Source: Isoetes taiwanensis (Eukaryota > Streptophyta > Lycopodiopsida > Isoetales > Isoetaceae). Taken from it: 64,000 bases of DNA. The stretch is taken from the NCBI GenBank assembly GCA_021234155.1, contig JAJEKV010000100.1, forward strand, positions 2,210,116 to 2,274,115, given 5' to 3'. The notes under the pieces were generated by a model. It ran no database searches. It was given only the letters and a program-made list of their open reading frames with translations, and was not told the origin of the DNA. Positions 48,365-58,879 of this stretch are shown here, piece after piece. The translations under genes and the position numbers were made by a program. Position 1 is the stretch's first letter; each line of letters opens with the position of its first letter.

Positions 48365-51300
48365 CTGTAAAATGGGATCATAAAAATGTACACAGATGGG
48401 AGTGAGATTACCTTATTCTCCCCCTTTCAAAAAGATCTTATTCAAGTATTAGCAAATATAATTGAAATAGTAAGTCATGAGGCGAGAGAGTTTGGCATGT
48501 AATATTTGGAAACACATGCATCAAAGTATATGAGATGGACTTTCACCTGTGTGTCAGTCTTCTTGCTTTCAATGAAACACAGTTTCTCAAATTCTGACGT
48601 AACAAAGCTAGTACGCCCCAGTGATCTAGCAAGCATTGCCCATGCCTCCATTGCAGTTTCTGCTCTCTTGAACATGCTTCTCATTTCTTCTCTTTGTTTC
48701 TCGTCCATCACTTTTATTGCAGATTGGGTATAGGTTACTGTCTGTTCTGTTTCCTGATTGTCATTCCTCTTATCCTCTACAAAATATTCTTCATTCTGGT
48801 CCTGATTGTTAATCCTTTTATCCTCTCCAGCGAATTCTTCATTTTGGTGTTTATGGGGAGATGCACCAAGAATCAACAAAGATCCCAAGACGGCTTCCAC
48901 TTGTTTTGATAGATCAAATGATACCCTATTTGCTTCTTTCTCTGATGTCCCTGCAGTTTTTACTATATTGCTATCATCTTCTGCTTCTTGATCTTCTGAT
49001 TTCATATCTAAATCAGAAAGCATCAACCCGCTTCTTATGTAGGTCATTTCAGCTGCTTTTTGGGACTGCAATCCAAGCCTCATTAGACCCTCATTATCAA
49101 TCCAGTTCCAACTTTTCAGTGGAGCGTCGAGCTTGTCAATTCCAAGTGCTCTAAGAGAACCATATAATACATCTAATAGACCATTCCAATAGTTATCTCC
49201 AGCATCAGAGGCATGTGAATACTCAGATGGTAGTAAAGTATCATTGCCAGCCAAATCAATACAGATATCTTCAGACCCCACTTGACTTTGTTCTTTGATC
49301 TTGTCACTATCATTTTCATTTTCGGAATAATCTGCCTCCTTTAAGCCAGTGAGGTTGCTCATAGGAAACACCCCTAGAGTTGTTTCACTCAAACCTTGTA
49401 AAGAACCCAGCACCGAGTTAACAAAATCATTTACTTTAATTCCCTCTGTACCAATTATTGTCGACAATGCAGTTCCTACTACATTTCCCCTGAACATGTC
49501 AAACAAAGAAGATAAGGACCATCGCTTCTGCTCTGAATCTATTTGCTGAAACGTCTTATATTGTACCTGATAAGATAAGATTGATTATTACAAACTTACT
49601 CCCAAAAACGGGAGGGGGGGGGGAGTTTCCGAGAAGATGATTAAGGAAGCTTATGAATGCAGTGCCAAAGTACTTTCACTTCAACCTTAAATGTTGCTTC
49701 ACATTCCAGCAGTAAATTATGCAAGTAACATGTCCATCATGATATTCATATATCTATCCTACAGATAATTGCTTGACCTGTATCTCACAGAGGCATCTTA
49801 AATCCAGGGCCAAGCTGACTAGAAGCACTGCCTTGACCAAGAATTTACAATATATCTTGCAAATTGGACGTCATCTTGCTAGACATGCTATTACAAAATG
49901 AAGGCTCAACAATATTGTGGGACCCAACTTTGAAGATCCAACTGAGATTTGGGTGAAGTATGAAACTTTTCTTACCTCAATCATAACATGGCCCCCACCT
50001 CCTATGCCTTCTAATTGCAGGTCAATTTCATGACGATCCCCTGAAAGTCACAAGTCTTGAAACAATAAAAATTATAATACAGTGTGCTTTCAAATAAAGT
50101 GCTTTAAGCATGGTATGGGAAGAATCTCTAGGCTGTTGGATTGCTGATTGTATTAAAAAAATAAACGTATCCACTTCAGCGAAATAGAATTGTTGATTGT
50201 TGCAATATTTGGCTGTTCAAAGCCATGTCCTCCTTACGCTTTCTAAAACCAGAGGTTCTTATTCTAATACCATACCTAACTTCAGTGGACCACATTTCAA
50301 AATTAAACGCAAGAAATGACGAAGGTGGGAAACTTGAGTCCAGTAATATAGAGTTACTATTATGGTAGAAAAGACAAGAAATATGCTATTAGCTTTAAGA
50401 AACTTACCATCAGAAATTTTGTCTAAACTAATCCCAGCATTGCCTAGTCGACGCGGTGGTGCAAGAATATTCTCATCCCAAGATGCAACCTGTCATATAG
50501 CCAATTGCAATTGTGAGCCTTTTGTACCTCAAAGTTCATTAGCATTTGAAGATGTTGCATTTATAACCAACCAGTATAGCACGGAATTTTATAAAATCTT
50601 GTGTATTATTACCCATTATAGAGAACAAAAGCCTAGCCTTGAAGTGCACTATGATAGCTTTTTATGATAAGCTAGATAGCAGAAATTACAATGATACACT
50701 CTGCCAGCCAAATTATCCACAAGTATTCTGTCATCAAAGGTCCCATAACATCTTATGGCGATAAAGAAATCATATCCTGTAATGCCGACAGTCAACAGTA
50801 CATTTGAACATCTTGAATGTCAGCGGACTTCCTTTGCAATGAATGCGAGTTTCTTCATTTCATATTAGTCTTATTGCACTCAATAACTGGCTTAGTCTTA
50901 TTGCATTCAATAACCGGATTAAGCTTAAATCCAGGCTAGAAACCTGAACATATATTTAAATGGGTGTCGACGACCACATTTTACCTTTTGTCGTCCACTT
51001 TTTGTCGTTTTTTGACGTGGTTTGCTTGGCACGTTATCAACCATCAGGGGCAACTTCCTCACGATTCTAGACTCCCGACATGTCTGTTCAAGACTCTCTG
51101 ACCCCGATAGACACCCCAATTCAATCACCGACTGGGTGCAATGCAGGAGTTGGCACTCCGTATTCACCCACTGCTGGACCAGACATAATGATCGAAATCT
51201 CTAACAGACATCTGAGTGAAATGCTTGACAGGATGCTCGGAATGGAAACAGAACTGGTAAGCTTGAAGGCTAAGGTGGTAGAGCAGGACTCTAGAATAAT

Positions 51301-54300
51301 GAGTTTGAAAGCCACTGTGGCAGTGCAGGAGAAGGAAATTATCAGCATCAAAGCACAGTCAAATCAGATTGACAAAATTGAGGAATTACAAACAGTCGTT
51401 AAGGAACAACAGGCAGAAACTAATAAGTGGGTCGAAGTGGTTAGGAAGCACAGACCTATTGAACCATTAAATGATATAAAAAACACCATTTCAGCCACCT
51501 TAGAAGAAGAACAAAGGAGAGCCCATAAAGCTCTCAATATCAGAGTTACAGGATTGAAGCATTTATCAGATCCTTCCAAAGCAGGAATTGATTTTGTCCA
51601 GCATAATCTTGATATCCAAGATCATGAAATTGATAGATCCTGGAAAGTGAACAATGGAACTCGCAGTCCAGCATTGATTATCCGCTTTCGGTCAGCAAAA
51701 GCGAGGCTGGAAGCTTTGAAAAGGAGGAGGAACTTACAGAAATTCCCAGATATTTTCATGGATGAAGATCTAACCATGTTGCAAGTGGAACTTAAGAGGA
51801 AGTGTTTAGAAGAAGTCATGAAAGCTCGGAAGGAAAATAAGTGGGCTGTTTATCGGGATGGCCGAGTGATCATCAGGGATAAGCGTCCCAAATAGGGATT
51901 GAGACCACAGGCTCGTTATCACTGGCAGTCTGGAATTGCAATGGGAAACTATGTAATGAGCCTGGAGATTTTATGGATGTCATAAACGAGAAAGATATCG
52001 TTTTTCTTACAGAGACATGGGAATTGGAAGAGGAGGGTCTTCCAACCGTTGAGGGTTACTTATGGGAATCAGTACATAGGAAGATTCCACCAAATAAGGA
52101 CATTTTCAAAGGCTCAGGTGGGGTAGGAGTTCTATTTCGCAAGAATCTTGCAAAGATAGTACAGGTAGTGAAAAGGGTTGATAAAGCAAGTTTTATTTGG
52201 ATCAAGCTCTCTAGATCTCCATGGCGAGATCTATATATTGCAGCATGCTATTTTCCTCCTAAAGGCTCGGAATATACAGACCAAGAAATATATGAGGGAG
52301 CCTCCCCATATCAAGCACTCTATATGGATATTGCGGAATTTTCCACTTGTGGAGATGTGATTTTGGTTGGTGATTTTAATGCGCGAACAAGAGATGAACA
52401 GGTCCACCTCAATGATTTTCTATTCTAATCCCAGAGATTCATCCTATCTGCTGATATAAGAGAGAATGCACCCATAACTGAATATGGACGCCATCTTTTG
52501 AATCTTGGGCAGATTCATAACCTGATTATATACAATGGGCTCCTCCAATGGCCTGATTCTGCCAAATACACATGTTTTCCGCACAAAGGGGGAAATAGTG
52601 TTGTGGACTATCTTATTGGTTCCCCTGACTTCATATGTGAGATTGATTCCTTTTATATTGATAAGAGACCTGCAAAAGGAGATCATGTTCCTTTGGTTTT
52701 CACCATTAAATCACCACATACTCAAGTAGAAATAGAACCAGTCGGTAGGATACTTGATTATCATTTTGAGTTTGATCATTGCATGGACACGGTCTATAAT
52801 GATGTTTTGAATTCTTACCTCCAAGGTATTGAGGAAAGGGGATCATTAGAGAATAAAGCTGCACTTTTATCTTATGCCATGCTAGAAGCTTCTAAAGCTT
52901 GCTTTCCATATTCCATCAGGGAATGCAAAGAACAGCGGGGGAAAGTTGGATCTATGCCTCAAAATGGCTGGTATGATCATGAATGTAAAACATTGCACAG
53001 GAAGTTGAAACATGCTCTGAACTTCAGCCCTGATATAGTATCAGAAATTAAAGCAGAGTATAAAAGATTGACACGGCGCAAAAAGAGGGCTTTCGAGTCC
53101 AAAAACAGAGAACAGATGCTAAATCTTCTTTATAGTAATGCTTCTGGGCAGTTTTGGAGGAAATTGGCAGCTAGAAAATCAGATTGTCCTTCAAAAGATT
53201 TAGGGTATGGTCAGCATATGCAAACTCTCTTTAGATGTTAAGAACCAACAGTTCTCTCAAGATGAGCTAGATCCGAGGCCTCAAACTTCTACCTTTTTAC
53301 GGTCTCTCTCATTGAAAGGGCCATACAAAAGCTAAACACAGGAAAGGCAAAAGATTGGGAAGAATTACAAGCTGAAATGATTATACATGGGGCTAAGACA
53401 TTGGCACCAGTGATTGCAGATCTATTTAATGAAGCTATTTGCATTGGTTTTCCGCTGATTTGGTCAAATAATGTTATAAAGCCTATCCATAAAAGCGGGT
53501 GATTCTATGAATCCTGCTATTTATCGCCTAATTATGATTGGGCATGTGATGGCAAAACTGTATGGATCTGCATTGAAATGGTCCTTAGTGATTTTGCAGA
53601 AAATCACAGCCTTAGAGCCAAGGGACAAGCGGTTTCAGGAAAAACTTTTCCACAATTGATCATATTTTTTTTTTAAGGGCAATCATTGAGGAAGCAAAGG
53701 CAAGGAAAAGTAAAAGTTATATTGCTGTTTTGTTGATTTCCGAAAAGCCTTTGATACTGTTCCTCGAACAGGTTGTTTCAGAGGCTCAAAATGTTGGGGC
53801 TTTCTCACGAACTGATCTGGGCAGTGTTGACATTATACGAGAATGTAATAGGCAGAGTGAAAATAGATGGGCAGTTTTCAGAGGAAGTTTTCAGTACGAT
53901 TGGGGTTAAACAAGGGTGCCCCCTCTCTCCTACTCTATTTGGACTTTACATTGATGAGCTTGAAAGCTTTGTTCAGTCCTTAGGCGGAGAAGGCTCCATG
54001 CTCGCTCAGGAATGCATTCCCATTTTGCTTTATGCGGATGATGTGGTTCTAATCTCACCATCTCCTCAAGGACTCCAAAAACATTTGGCTGCCCTAGAAG
54101 CCTTTTGCAAAGATAGAGAGCTGCAAGTAAATCTCTTGGTCAGGCAAGGATTGCAAAAGGATGTGCTTCTCTTGTACAGCTAGAAAAACAGTGCTATCAA
54201 CTCCATTTCCAAGATGTTCATACAAAGCTCTTCATGTTCGACATGTTGGTGAAGCCGGCAGCTTTGTATGGTGCACAAATATGGGGAGTTGGCCTACGAG

Positions 54301-57300
54301 CCGATGACTGGGGTCAACTAGAGAGGCTGCAAATTTCTCTTCTTTCTAGAATGATCAGAAGCAAACATTCGGTACCCCATGATATAATGCTTGCTGAATT
54401 TAATGCGAAACCTCTGAAGGTCGAAATTGCCTTTCAAACAGTGACTTATTTACATAAGTTACACCGTCTTGGACAGTCACAAGAAGGTCAAAAAAGACTT
54501 CCCTGGCTGGCATATGTGTCGTCTAAAACATTGGCAGACCAAGGTAAGCGCTGTTGGTTCTCAAGGACATCTAAATTGTTTGAGGAGATGGGTTTCTCTA
54601 TGGGAAATATCCCACCTTTTCACTACAGTATAATGGATGACAATCTGAATTTTACTCAGCAAGAAGTCAATCAGCTTATACGCCATGACTTGGAGTATCT
54701 TTATGTTTCAAATACATGGGTGAACCCCATCAAGGATCTGCCTACTAAAAAGAAATTCTATAAGGATAACTTCCTAAATATATCAGCGGATGGGTTCATT
54801 ATAAGGCCTGGATATTTAGATATGGATCTGCCGAACAAAGTGAGATACTCTATGGGGCAGTTTAGAGTGTCATCTCACCAGTTGGAGATTGAGGTTGGTA
54901 GGGCGAAAAATATTAGTCGTGAGGATCGGAAGTGCCCAATGTGCGATCTGAACATTTTATTTTTACCTGCCCAACCTACTACATTATTAGAGGCAGATAT
55001 CATTGTCTTTTTAGAGACCCCACATCTCTACGACAGCTGGTAGAATATTACGATCAGAAATGTGTATCTCACTTTGTGTATGAACTATCTCTAGAAAGGA
55101 GAAATATTCTTAAACAAAAGAATCCAATGGGCCTGGAGCAGACAGAAATAACTAATTTCTTTTCATCTGAGACAAACGATGATAAGATGTTAGTAGACTC
55201 ACCACAAAAGAGGAAGTATCCTGACCCTAAAGGGGTAACTTTGGCACTGTCTAAGAAGATAAAACGATCAGCAGCCATGAAACATAAAAAGTCTTTCCAG
55301 AAGAGGCCAAGCAGCAAGCAGCAAAGCAAGCCAAGAAGGGGTATTATGAAGTACTTTACAGCAGTCACAGGAACGAATGGGCTGTCTCCATCAAACCCTA
55401 TCTGAGCAGTTTCTTTGATTTTCAATTGTTAGACTTAATATTTTTTTTTTTCTGTTGTTTCCATACTTTAGATAACAGGAGGGTTCTCCTCCTGGAGGTC
55501 CTGAATTCTGTTTATGTTATGGTCTCATAGACCCTTAGGTCTTACGTGAGACGCGCTAATAAATCTTTCTTTTTTTTTTTCTGCTACATACACATTGCAA
55601 TTACTTTGTTACACGCCATGAAAGAGTAGTCTCTTTGTACTTAGGTAGTGAATGATTCATAGCTGCCGATTTGGATTGGAACAGAATATGGTTGTGACAT
55701 TTTCTTCCCTCAGCTACAAGGGGATTGCAAAAATCCCAAACTTCCTGCAATCTCCTTACATATCGTGACTTCAATGTGAAAATGTAGAACTCTGGTTCTA
55801 CATCTGGTGCTCTAGTGGATTATTCATAGGTGTCATTCATAAAAGAGTAAACTCTGATTCCACTTCCTTTATTATAAACATTTGTAAGTGAGCAATGGGC
55901 TTGTAACCTTGTCTCTCACATTTTCCCCCATGCTAGTGGATTATTTACAGGTGTCATTCATAAAGTAGTGAACTCTGATTCCACTTCCCTTTATTCAATC
56001 GTTTAAAGTAACACTATATTACTACTAGCTTCTGTATGTCTTTTCCTTCACAAGTATGTAACGCAGATATCCTGATGCCTACGTACTAAGTATAACTGCA
56101 AATATGCATAAGGTGGTTGTACTTCAGCCATCACTTCCTCAAATTAAGATGCATAAGATGTTTCACTTCAGCCATCACTTGCAAGCAGTGTTTAAATGAA
56201 AAATACCTGCAGGTATTGTGTCATAGGATCTACCACATTTATTGTGAAGCTTTCATTCCAGATGGGATCTGTTGTCCTACAGAAGCAACAAGCCCATTAA
56301 ACAACCGATAGTGTGCTAGTAGGCATCCTACAAATGTCTTATTTTTATATCAGAGAATCAGACTCAATCCCCTTTAGTCCAAAAGCAAGTACTTTATTAT
56401 AGTTCATCAGTATGGTCATTGACACATCTTCTTCCATAGTAACAAATTTGATCACATCTCCCTCTTTAACTTCGTTTGCCTTATGGCTCAAAAGGAATCA
56501 ATGAAATGGCAAAAGACCATACTTTTTCCTAAATCAACTGGGCAAATAAGTATCAATAGGGAGACACTAAATAGCAGATGTCTTGGGTAAAGACCATGGA
56601 AATGTGTGGAGCTACACATTGGTTGCAGAGGTAGAATTAGCATACACCCAAATTGTTTTGCTCCGTGCTCCACACTGGCCAATACGAAGCACCACATATG
56701 GATCACTTTTGCCCTGCACATTTCTTTAAGGATTGAACATGTGATGCAGAAGATAATAATTGCAAAACTTATCTGAACCATACCCAAAGGTCTAATCCAG
56801 GGAATCCCACGCCTTTAATCAGCTTCACTGTCATCTGTCCCTGGTAAACTTCTCGTACAAAATCTCTGCACAAGATATATGGGAACTCATCAGGAACTCC
56901 ATAAAGTATATGCAAATTAGAAATGTAGACCTATTTCCATGTGCATCCCAAGGTGCTTAAAAAGGAAAACCAAAGCCTCTAAAGGTCAAAATTGTTAACT
57001 ATAATGAACTGATATATGCAAGATAGATGGAAAAACCGGAAGGATATCCATACTGAGAAAAGAAACAATGTCTCACTTATTCACTTCCATCTGTTTCATG
57101 TATCCCAGAATTTTCCTGGAAAGAAACCAATGATACTAATAATGAAATGAGCAATAGTATTATTAATGAACACCATCATTCTATGAAACACAGCTTTACT
57201 CTATGAAACCAACTTCATTTTCTATAGCTTAATTTCGTACTGCCTAGTCTACCTTGGGAGTGTAATACGACTCGAAAGCAAAACCAGCGAGTAAAACAGC

Positions 57301-57353
57301 AAGGTCGATATCGAAAGGAACCATTTCCTTCTTTTCGTTACTACTCTCTTTTA
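43953..57353 (-). CDS. HIL1-like: C2-domain class-3 lipase, HEAT INDUCIBLE LIPASE1-type, 17 traced exons
   Basis: Traced exons, 5' to 3': 57353-57253, 57115-57085, 56863-56784, 56713-56646, 56276-56207, 50489-50408, 50040-49976, 49566-48547, 48364-48302, 48110-48064, 46792-46747, 46683-46604, 45269-45159, 44847-44763, 44524-44410, 44275-44202, 44108-43953. All have GT-AG borders and phases that join without a stop, giving about 763 residues plus an untraced N-terminus. Domain order is an AGFAFESY lead-in, C2, a long charged linker, then lipase-3 with GHSLG. This matches Arabidopsis At4g13550 (HIL1), a plastid lipase releasing polyunsaturated fatty acid from galactolipid in heat; function here is inferred from the family. 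The true start and transit peptide lie upstream of 57353, perhaps near 57545. Confidence 0.85.
45778..45889. repeat. Near-perfect hairpin in a lipase intron
   Basis: ACCATGTCATCAGTTTACAG and TGCCATGTCGTCATGTGATT mirror CACGTGATGACATGGCACTA and TGAACTGATGGT across a short GCCATGGC-like centre. About 110 bp in all, typical of a small MITE. It lies in the intron between exons 46683-46604 and 45269-45159. Confidence 0.8.
48547..49566 (-). CDS. HIL1-like: Lipase gene, large linker exon (340 codons)
   Basis: Begins VQYKTFQQIDSEQKRWSLSS, the end of C2 and start of the family linker. It continues with a hydrophobic-acidic middle (LLDVLYGSLRALGIDKLDAP, WNWIDNEGLMRLGLQSQKAA) and a very acidic, low-complexity part with repeats of NQxQNEE and EDKRxxNQ (about residues 230-270). 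It ends KRAETAMEAWAMLARSLGRT and SEFEKLCFIESKKTDTQ before GT. AMEAWAMLAxSLGxxSF is the conserved entry to the lipase domain. The acidic repeat part varies most in such genes and holds a small internal duplication (DQNEE, 48780-48835). Confidence 0.85.
49976..56863 (-). CDS. HIL1-like: Lipase gene, C2-domain exons (five exons, LINE in the third intron)
   Basis: Joined translation runs FVREVYQGQMTVKLIKGVGF, PGLDLWGKSDPYVVLRIGQC, ARSKTIWVTTDPIWNESFTI, VASWDENILAPPRRLGNAGI and HEIDLQLEGIGGGGHVMIEV. SDPYV, DPxWNExF, W-D-E and GxGG are the standard C2 landmarks. Of the usual Ca2+-binding aspartates, the one in SDPYV and the DE pair after ASW are present, but the first loop has GLDLWG, so one aspartate is kept and another replaced. 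Ca2+-dependent membrane binding is therefore plausible but not certain. The intron between 56207 and 50489 is about 5.7 kb and contains a LINE on the opposite strand. Confidence 0.85.
51080..51895 (+). CDS. LINE ORF1 protein, intact
   Basis: 271 residues. The N-terminus is proline- and threonine-rich (about 1-30). A coiled coil spans about residues 36-105 (LSEMLDRMLGMETELVSLKA, VVEQDSRIMSLKATVAVQEK, EKEIISIKAQ), followed by a basic-acidic hinge. An RNA-binding-like globular part (about 125-271) has ALNIRVTGLKHL, SPALIIRFRSAKARLEALKR, DEDLTMLQVELKRKCLEEVM and ENKWAVYRDGRVIIRDKRPK. This organisation, coiled coil then RRM-like then C-terminal domain, matches the trimeric ORF1 chaperone type known from L1-like elements, not the DUF4283 zinc-knuckle type at 42 and 60 kb. 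It would bind element RNA. No stop or frameshift is present. Confidence 0.8.
   Translation: MSVQDSLTPIDTPIQSPTGCNAGVGTPYSPTAGPDIMIEISNRHLSEMLDRMLGMETELVSLKAKVVEQDSRIMSLKATVAVQEKEIISIKAQSNQIDKIEELQTVVKEQQAETNKWVEVVRKHRPIEPLNDIKNTISATLEEEQRRAHKALNIRVTGLKHLSDPSKAGIDFVQHNLDIQDHEIDRSWKVNNGTRSPALIIRFRSAKARLEALKRRRNLQKFPDIFMDEDLTMLQVELKRKCLEEVMKARKENKWAVYRDGRVIIRDKRPK
51883..55405 (+). pseudogene. LINE ORF2 (endonuclease, reverse transcriptase), few lesions
   Basis: Endonuclease: AVWNCNGK (51925), ETWELEE (52012), VGDFNARTR (about 52370), SVVDYLIGS (about 52600) and GDHVPL (about 52680). RT: FVDFRKAFDTVP (about 53735), GVKQGCPLSPTLFGLYIDEL, LYADDVVLIS (catalytic YADD, about 54030). Thumb: LVKPAALYGAQIWGV (54245). 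Zinc-binding end: RKCPMC and, after a shift, HFIFTC. Lesions: an in-frame stop at 52426, a stop/frameshift near 53240, more between 53500 and 53770, a stop and deletion near 54180, and a shift near 54950. The opening has no ATG before the first endonuclease motif and overlaps ORF1 by about 13 bases. A basic tail follows the zinc region. Confidence 0.85.
55100..55405 (+). other. ORF2 basic C-terminal tail with two PIP-box-like motifs
   Basis: After the zinc-binding end, about 95 residues continue in frame. QTEITNFF at 55141-55164 fits the PCNA-interaction consensus Q-x-x-(I/L/M)-x-x-(F/Y)-(F/Y) exactly. Near the end RRGIMKYF (about 55336-55359) has the hydrophobic and double aromatic part but R instead of Q. 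Between them lie DSPQKRKYPDPKG and KKIKRSAAMKHKKS, possible nuclear-localisation signals. The related (TTCTA)n LINEs stop soon after the zinc region and lack this tail. Confidence 0.65.
55809..56000. repeat. Two-copy tandem repeat in the lipase intron
   Basis: CTAGTGGATTATTCATAGG and GTGTCATTCATAAA...CTCTGATTCCACTTCC at about 55811-55868 recur at about 55935-55988; period about 124 bp. It lies just beyond the LINE 3' end. Confidence 0.8.
57085..57353 (-). CDS. HIL1-like: Lipase gene, first traced exons
   Basis: The exon ending at 57253 reads MVPFDIDLAVLLAGFAFESY then YTPK before GT. It is preceded in frame by an acidic/basic stretch opening at a possible acceptor (57353). AGFAFExY is the conserved segment before C2 in this family. 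For the next exon two splicings exist. Ending at 57085 (GGAA/gtgaat) and joining at 56863 gives ENSGIHETDGNFVREVYQG and fits the phase of the previous exon. Ending at 57077 reads well alone but would bring a stop in phase, so it was not chosen. A further 5' exon reading MLLHRASKLPNPILNE (57545 downwards) is possible but unproven. Confidence 0.65.
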
Positions 57354-58235
57354 CTGAATTATTTTTTCGGATCTAAGGCCATCTCCAGCAGTGAAAATAA
57401 ACGGTAACACTTCTCTGGCAAATTTTATGACCATAGCATGGCGATATCCATATTTTGAACCTGTTTGCTGCACAAATGAAGTTATCTTTGGCTTCCAATC
57501 TCCTGCTTAAATCCGTTTCATTCAAAATTGGATTAGGCAGCTTCGAGGCCCGATGGAGCAGCATGATTTTCGATTTCAAGACAAAAATTGAAAGAGCAAA
57601 ATATAGGTGTCGAAGTATTACGCCACGCGGCAGTTTTCAGATGATACAAAAAACATGGCAATTTATGCCTGGTAGATTTTGCAATACCTGGTTGGTTTTT
57701 TTCTCCTTTCTTTTTTGGGTGAGATAAATTAGGACAATGCGAGTTTAATTATTGCAAGTACTGCATTTTTGTCATCCATTCAAAGACAGAAGAAAGAAAG
57801 AAGCTAAAATTTGCTCTTATTAAAACTTGCCTTTTATTTCTTAAAGTTTAGCTTAAAAGTAACACTTTGGCGGATGAAAAAATTGAATTTGAGAAATTTC
57901 AGTGATTGTTTCATTTGGGTCTATGACCAAAAGATGCATCAAAAATTTGCATTGTGGACATTTGATTGTACCAACTGGAATTTGATAATATGCTATGTTC
58001 TGCTGTTCTTCAACGTTTGATATATTTTGTGCAAATGTGTAATCAAATGCAGCAAACGAAACTGGATGGATTACGCATCATCATGCTCTTGAAATCTGAG
58101 AACCCAATTTTGCCATCTCGGTCCAAGTCCACATTACAACATTCTTACGCAATCCGAATTTTAGCACCTTCTAAACGCCTTGACCTTTCCAAAAAAACAA
58201 AGTTTAATTCCTCTGACCATAAACCCTTCGTTGTT
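57354..58235. other. Upstream region of the lipase gene (5' exon and promoter expected)
   Basis: A minus-strand frame starting at 57545 (MLLHRASKLPNPILNETDLS, then RRLEAKDNF) could be the first coding exon with a transit-peptide-like, hydroxylated and basic composition. Its junction to 57353 is not resolved; a GT at about 57435 would keep the phase. No clear TATA box or heat-shock element array was recognised by eye. Confidence 0.35.
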
Positions 58236-58375
58236 TTTAGGGAATTTTACCAATAACCTTTAATTATTGACTTAATTCCCAAAAAGCCCTTCAGATTTTT
58301 GAAATTCCCAAAATACCCTTAATTCTTAAGTATTTTTCCCAAATAGCCTTGTAATTTAAAATCACCAAAAGCTAG
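58236..58375. repeat. AT-rich interspersed repeat, second copy
   Basis: Matches 16119-16265 (GGGAATTTTACCAATAACC, ACTTAATTCCCAAAAAGCCC, AATTCTTAAGTATTTTTCCC). It lies about 0.7 kb upstream of the putative 5' end of the lipase gene. No coding sequence. Confidence 0.75.
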
Positions 58376-58879
58376 AGATAAGCCTATCATTCTAATACGA
58401 AATGATTAAGACAACTAACTTAATGCTTTTATAGAAATCGTATTGAAGGGGAAGCTTTGTAGGCATCTTGTGGAAAAGCTTTATACCCATACATGTTACT
58501 TGTAGAGCTCATTTTGCTATTTATATGATATCCTAGTATCTATCCTCCAAATATTGAACTTCTTGAAAATAATGAATTGCTACCTCCCTGCAACATGTCA
58601 TCATCCCTGGTAGGCCTAAAAGAAAACGGATAGGACAGGCAGGGGATTGAAAAAAGCATATGTACAAGTGCACACGTTGTGGTAATCTGCAGGGCATAAT
58701 GAAGGCGGTTGTAGAAATTCTATTATTTGACATTTTGTTTCATATTTTTTTTATCATGACTAGCTGATTGCTTGGGCGTGAGATTTGGGCTAGTGAGATG
58801 AGAGAGAAGCAACTTTTCTTCTAGTATCTCGCAAATGTTTTCACTCTTTCATTTGATTCAATGGGTTTGTTGCTTGCCA

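Larger units (their letters stand above)
50966..55590 (+). mobile_element. Nearly full-length LINE in an intron, antisense to the lipase gene
   Basis: Opens near TGTCGACGACCACATTTTAC and has ORF1 (51080-51895), ORF2 with endonuclease, reverse transcriptase and zinc-binding end (51883-55405), and a 3' UTR ending AATAAATCTTTC and poly-T. Two hairpins precede the end (about 55480-55550). The RT type (GVKQGCPLSPTLFGLYIDEL, YADDVVLIS) is shared with the (TTCTA)n LINEs in this window and differs from the L1 RT at 38 kb. ORF1 is intact and ORF2 carries few lesions, so it is younger than the other copies. No target-site duplication was found by eye. Confidence 0.85.

Noticed and set aside
49606-49625. 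G-rich run as a G-quadruplex regulator
   Set aside because: A single long G run in an intron without the four spaced tracts needed for a standard quadruplex.
51022-51204. Plus-strand frame upstream of LINE ORF1 as a separate leader peptide gene
   Set aside because: Overlaps ORF1 in another frame and shows no motif; it is treated as a shadow.
57077-57115. Lipase exon ending at 57077, giving KILGYMKQMEVNK
   Set aside because: It does not fit the phase of the preceding exon and would force a stop; the 57085 donor with the 56863 acceptor fits both sides.
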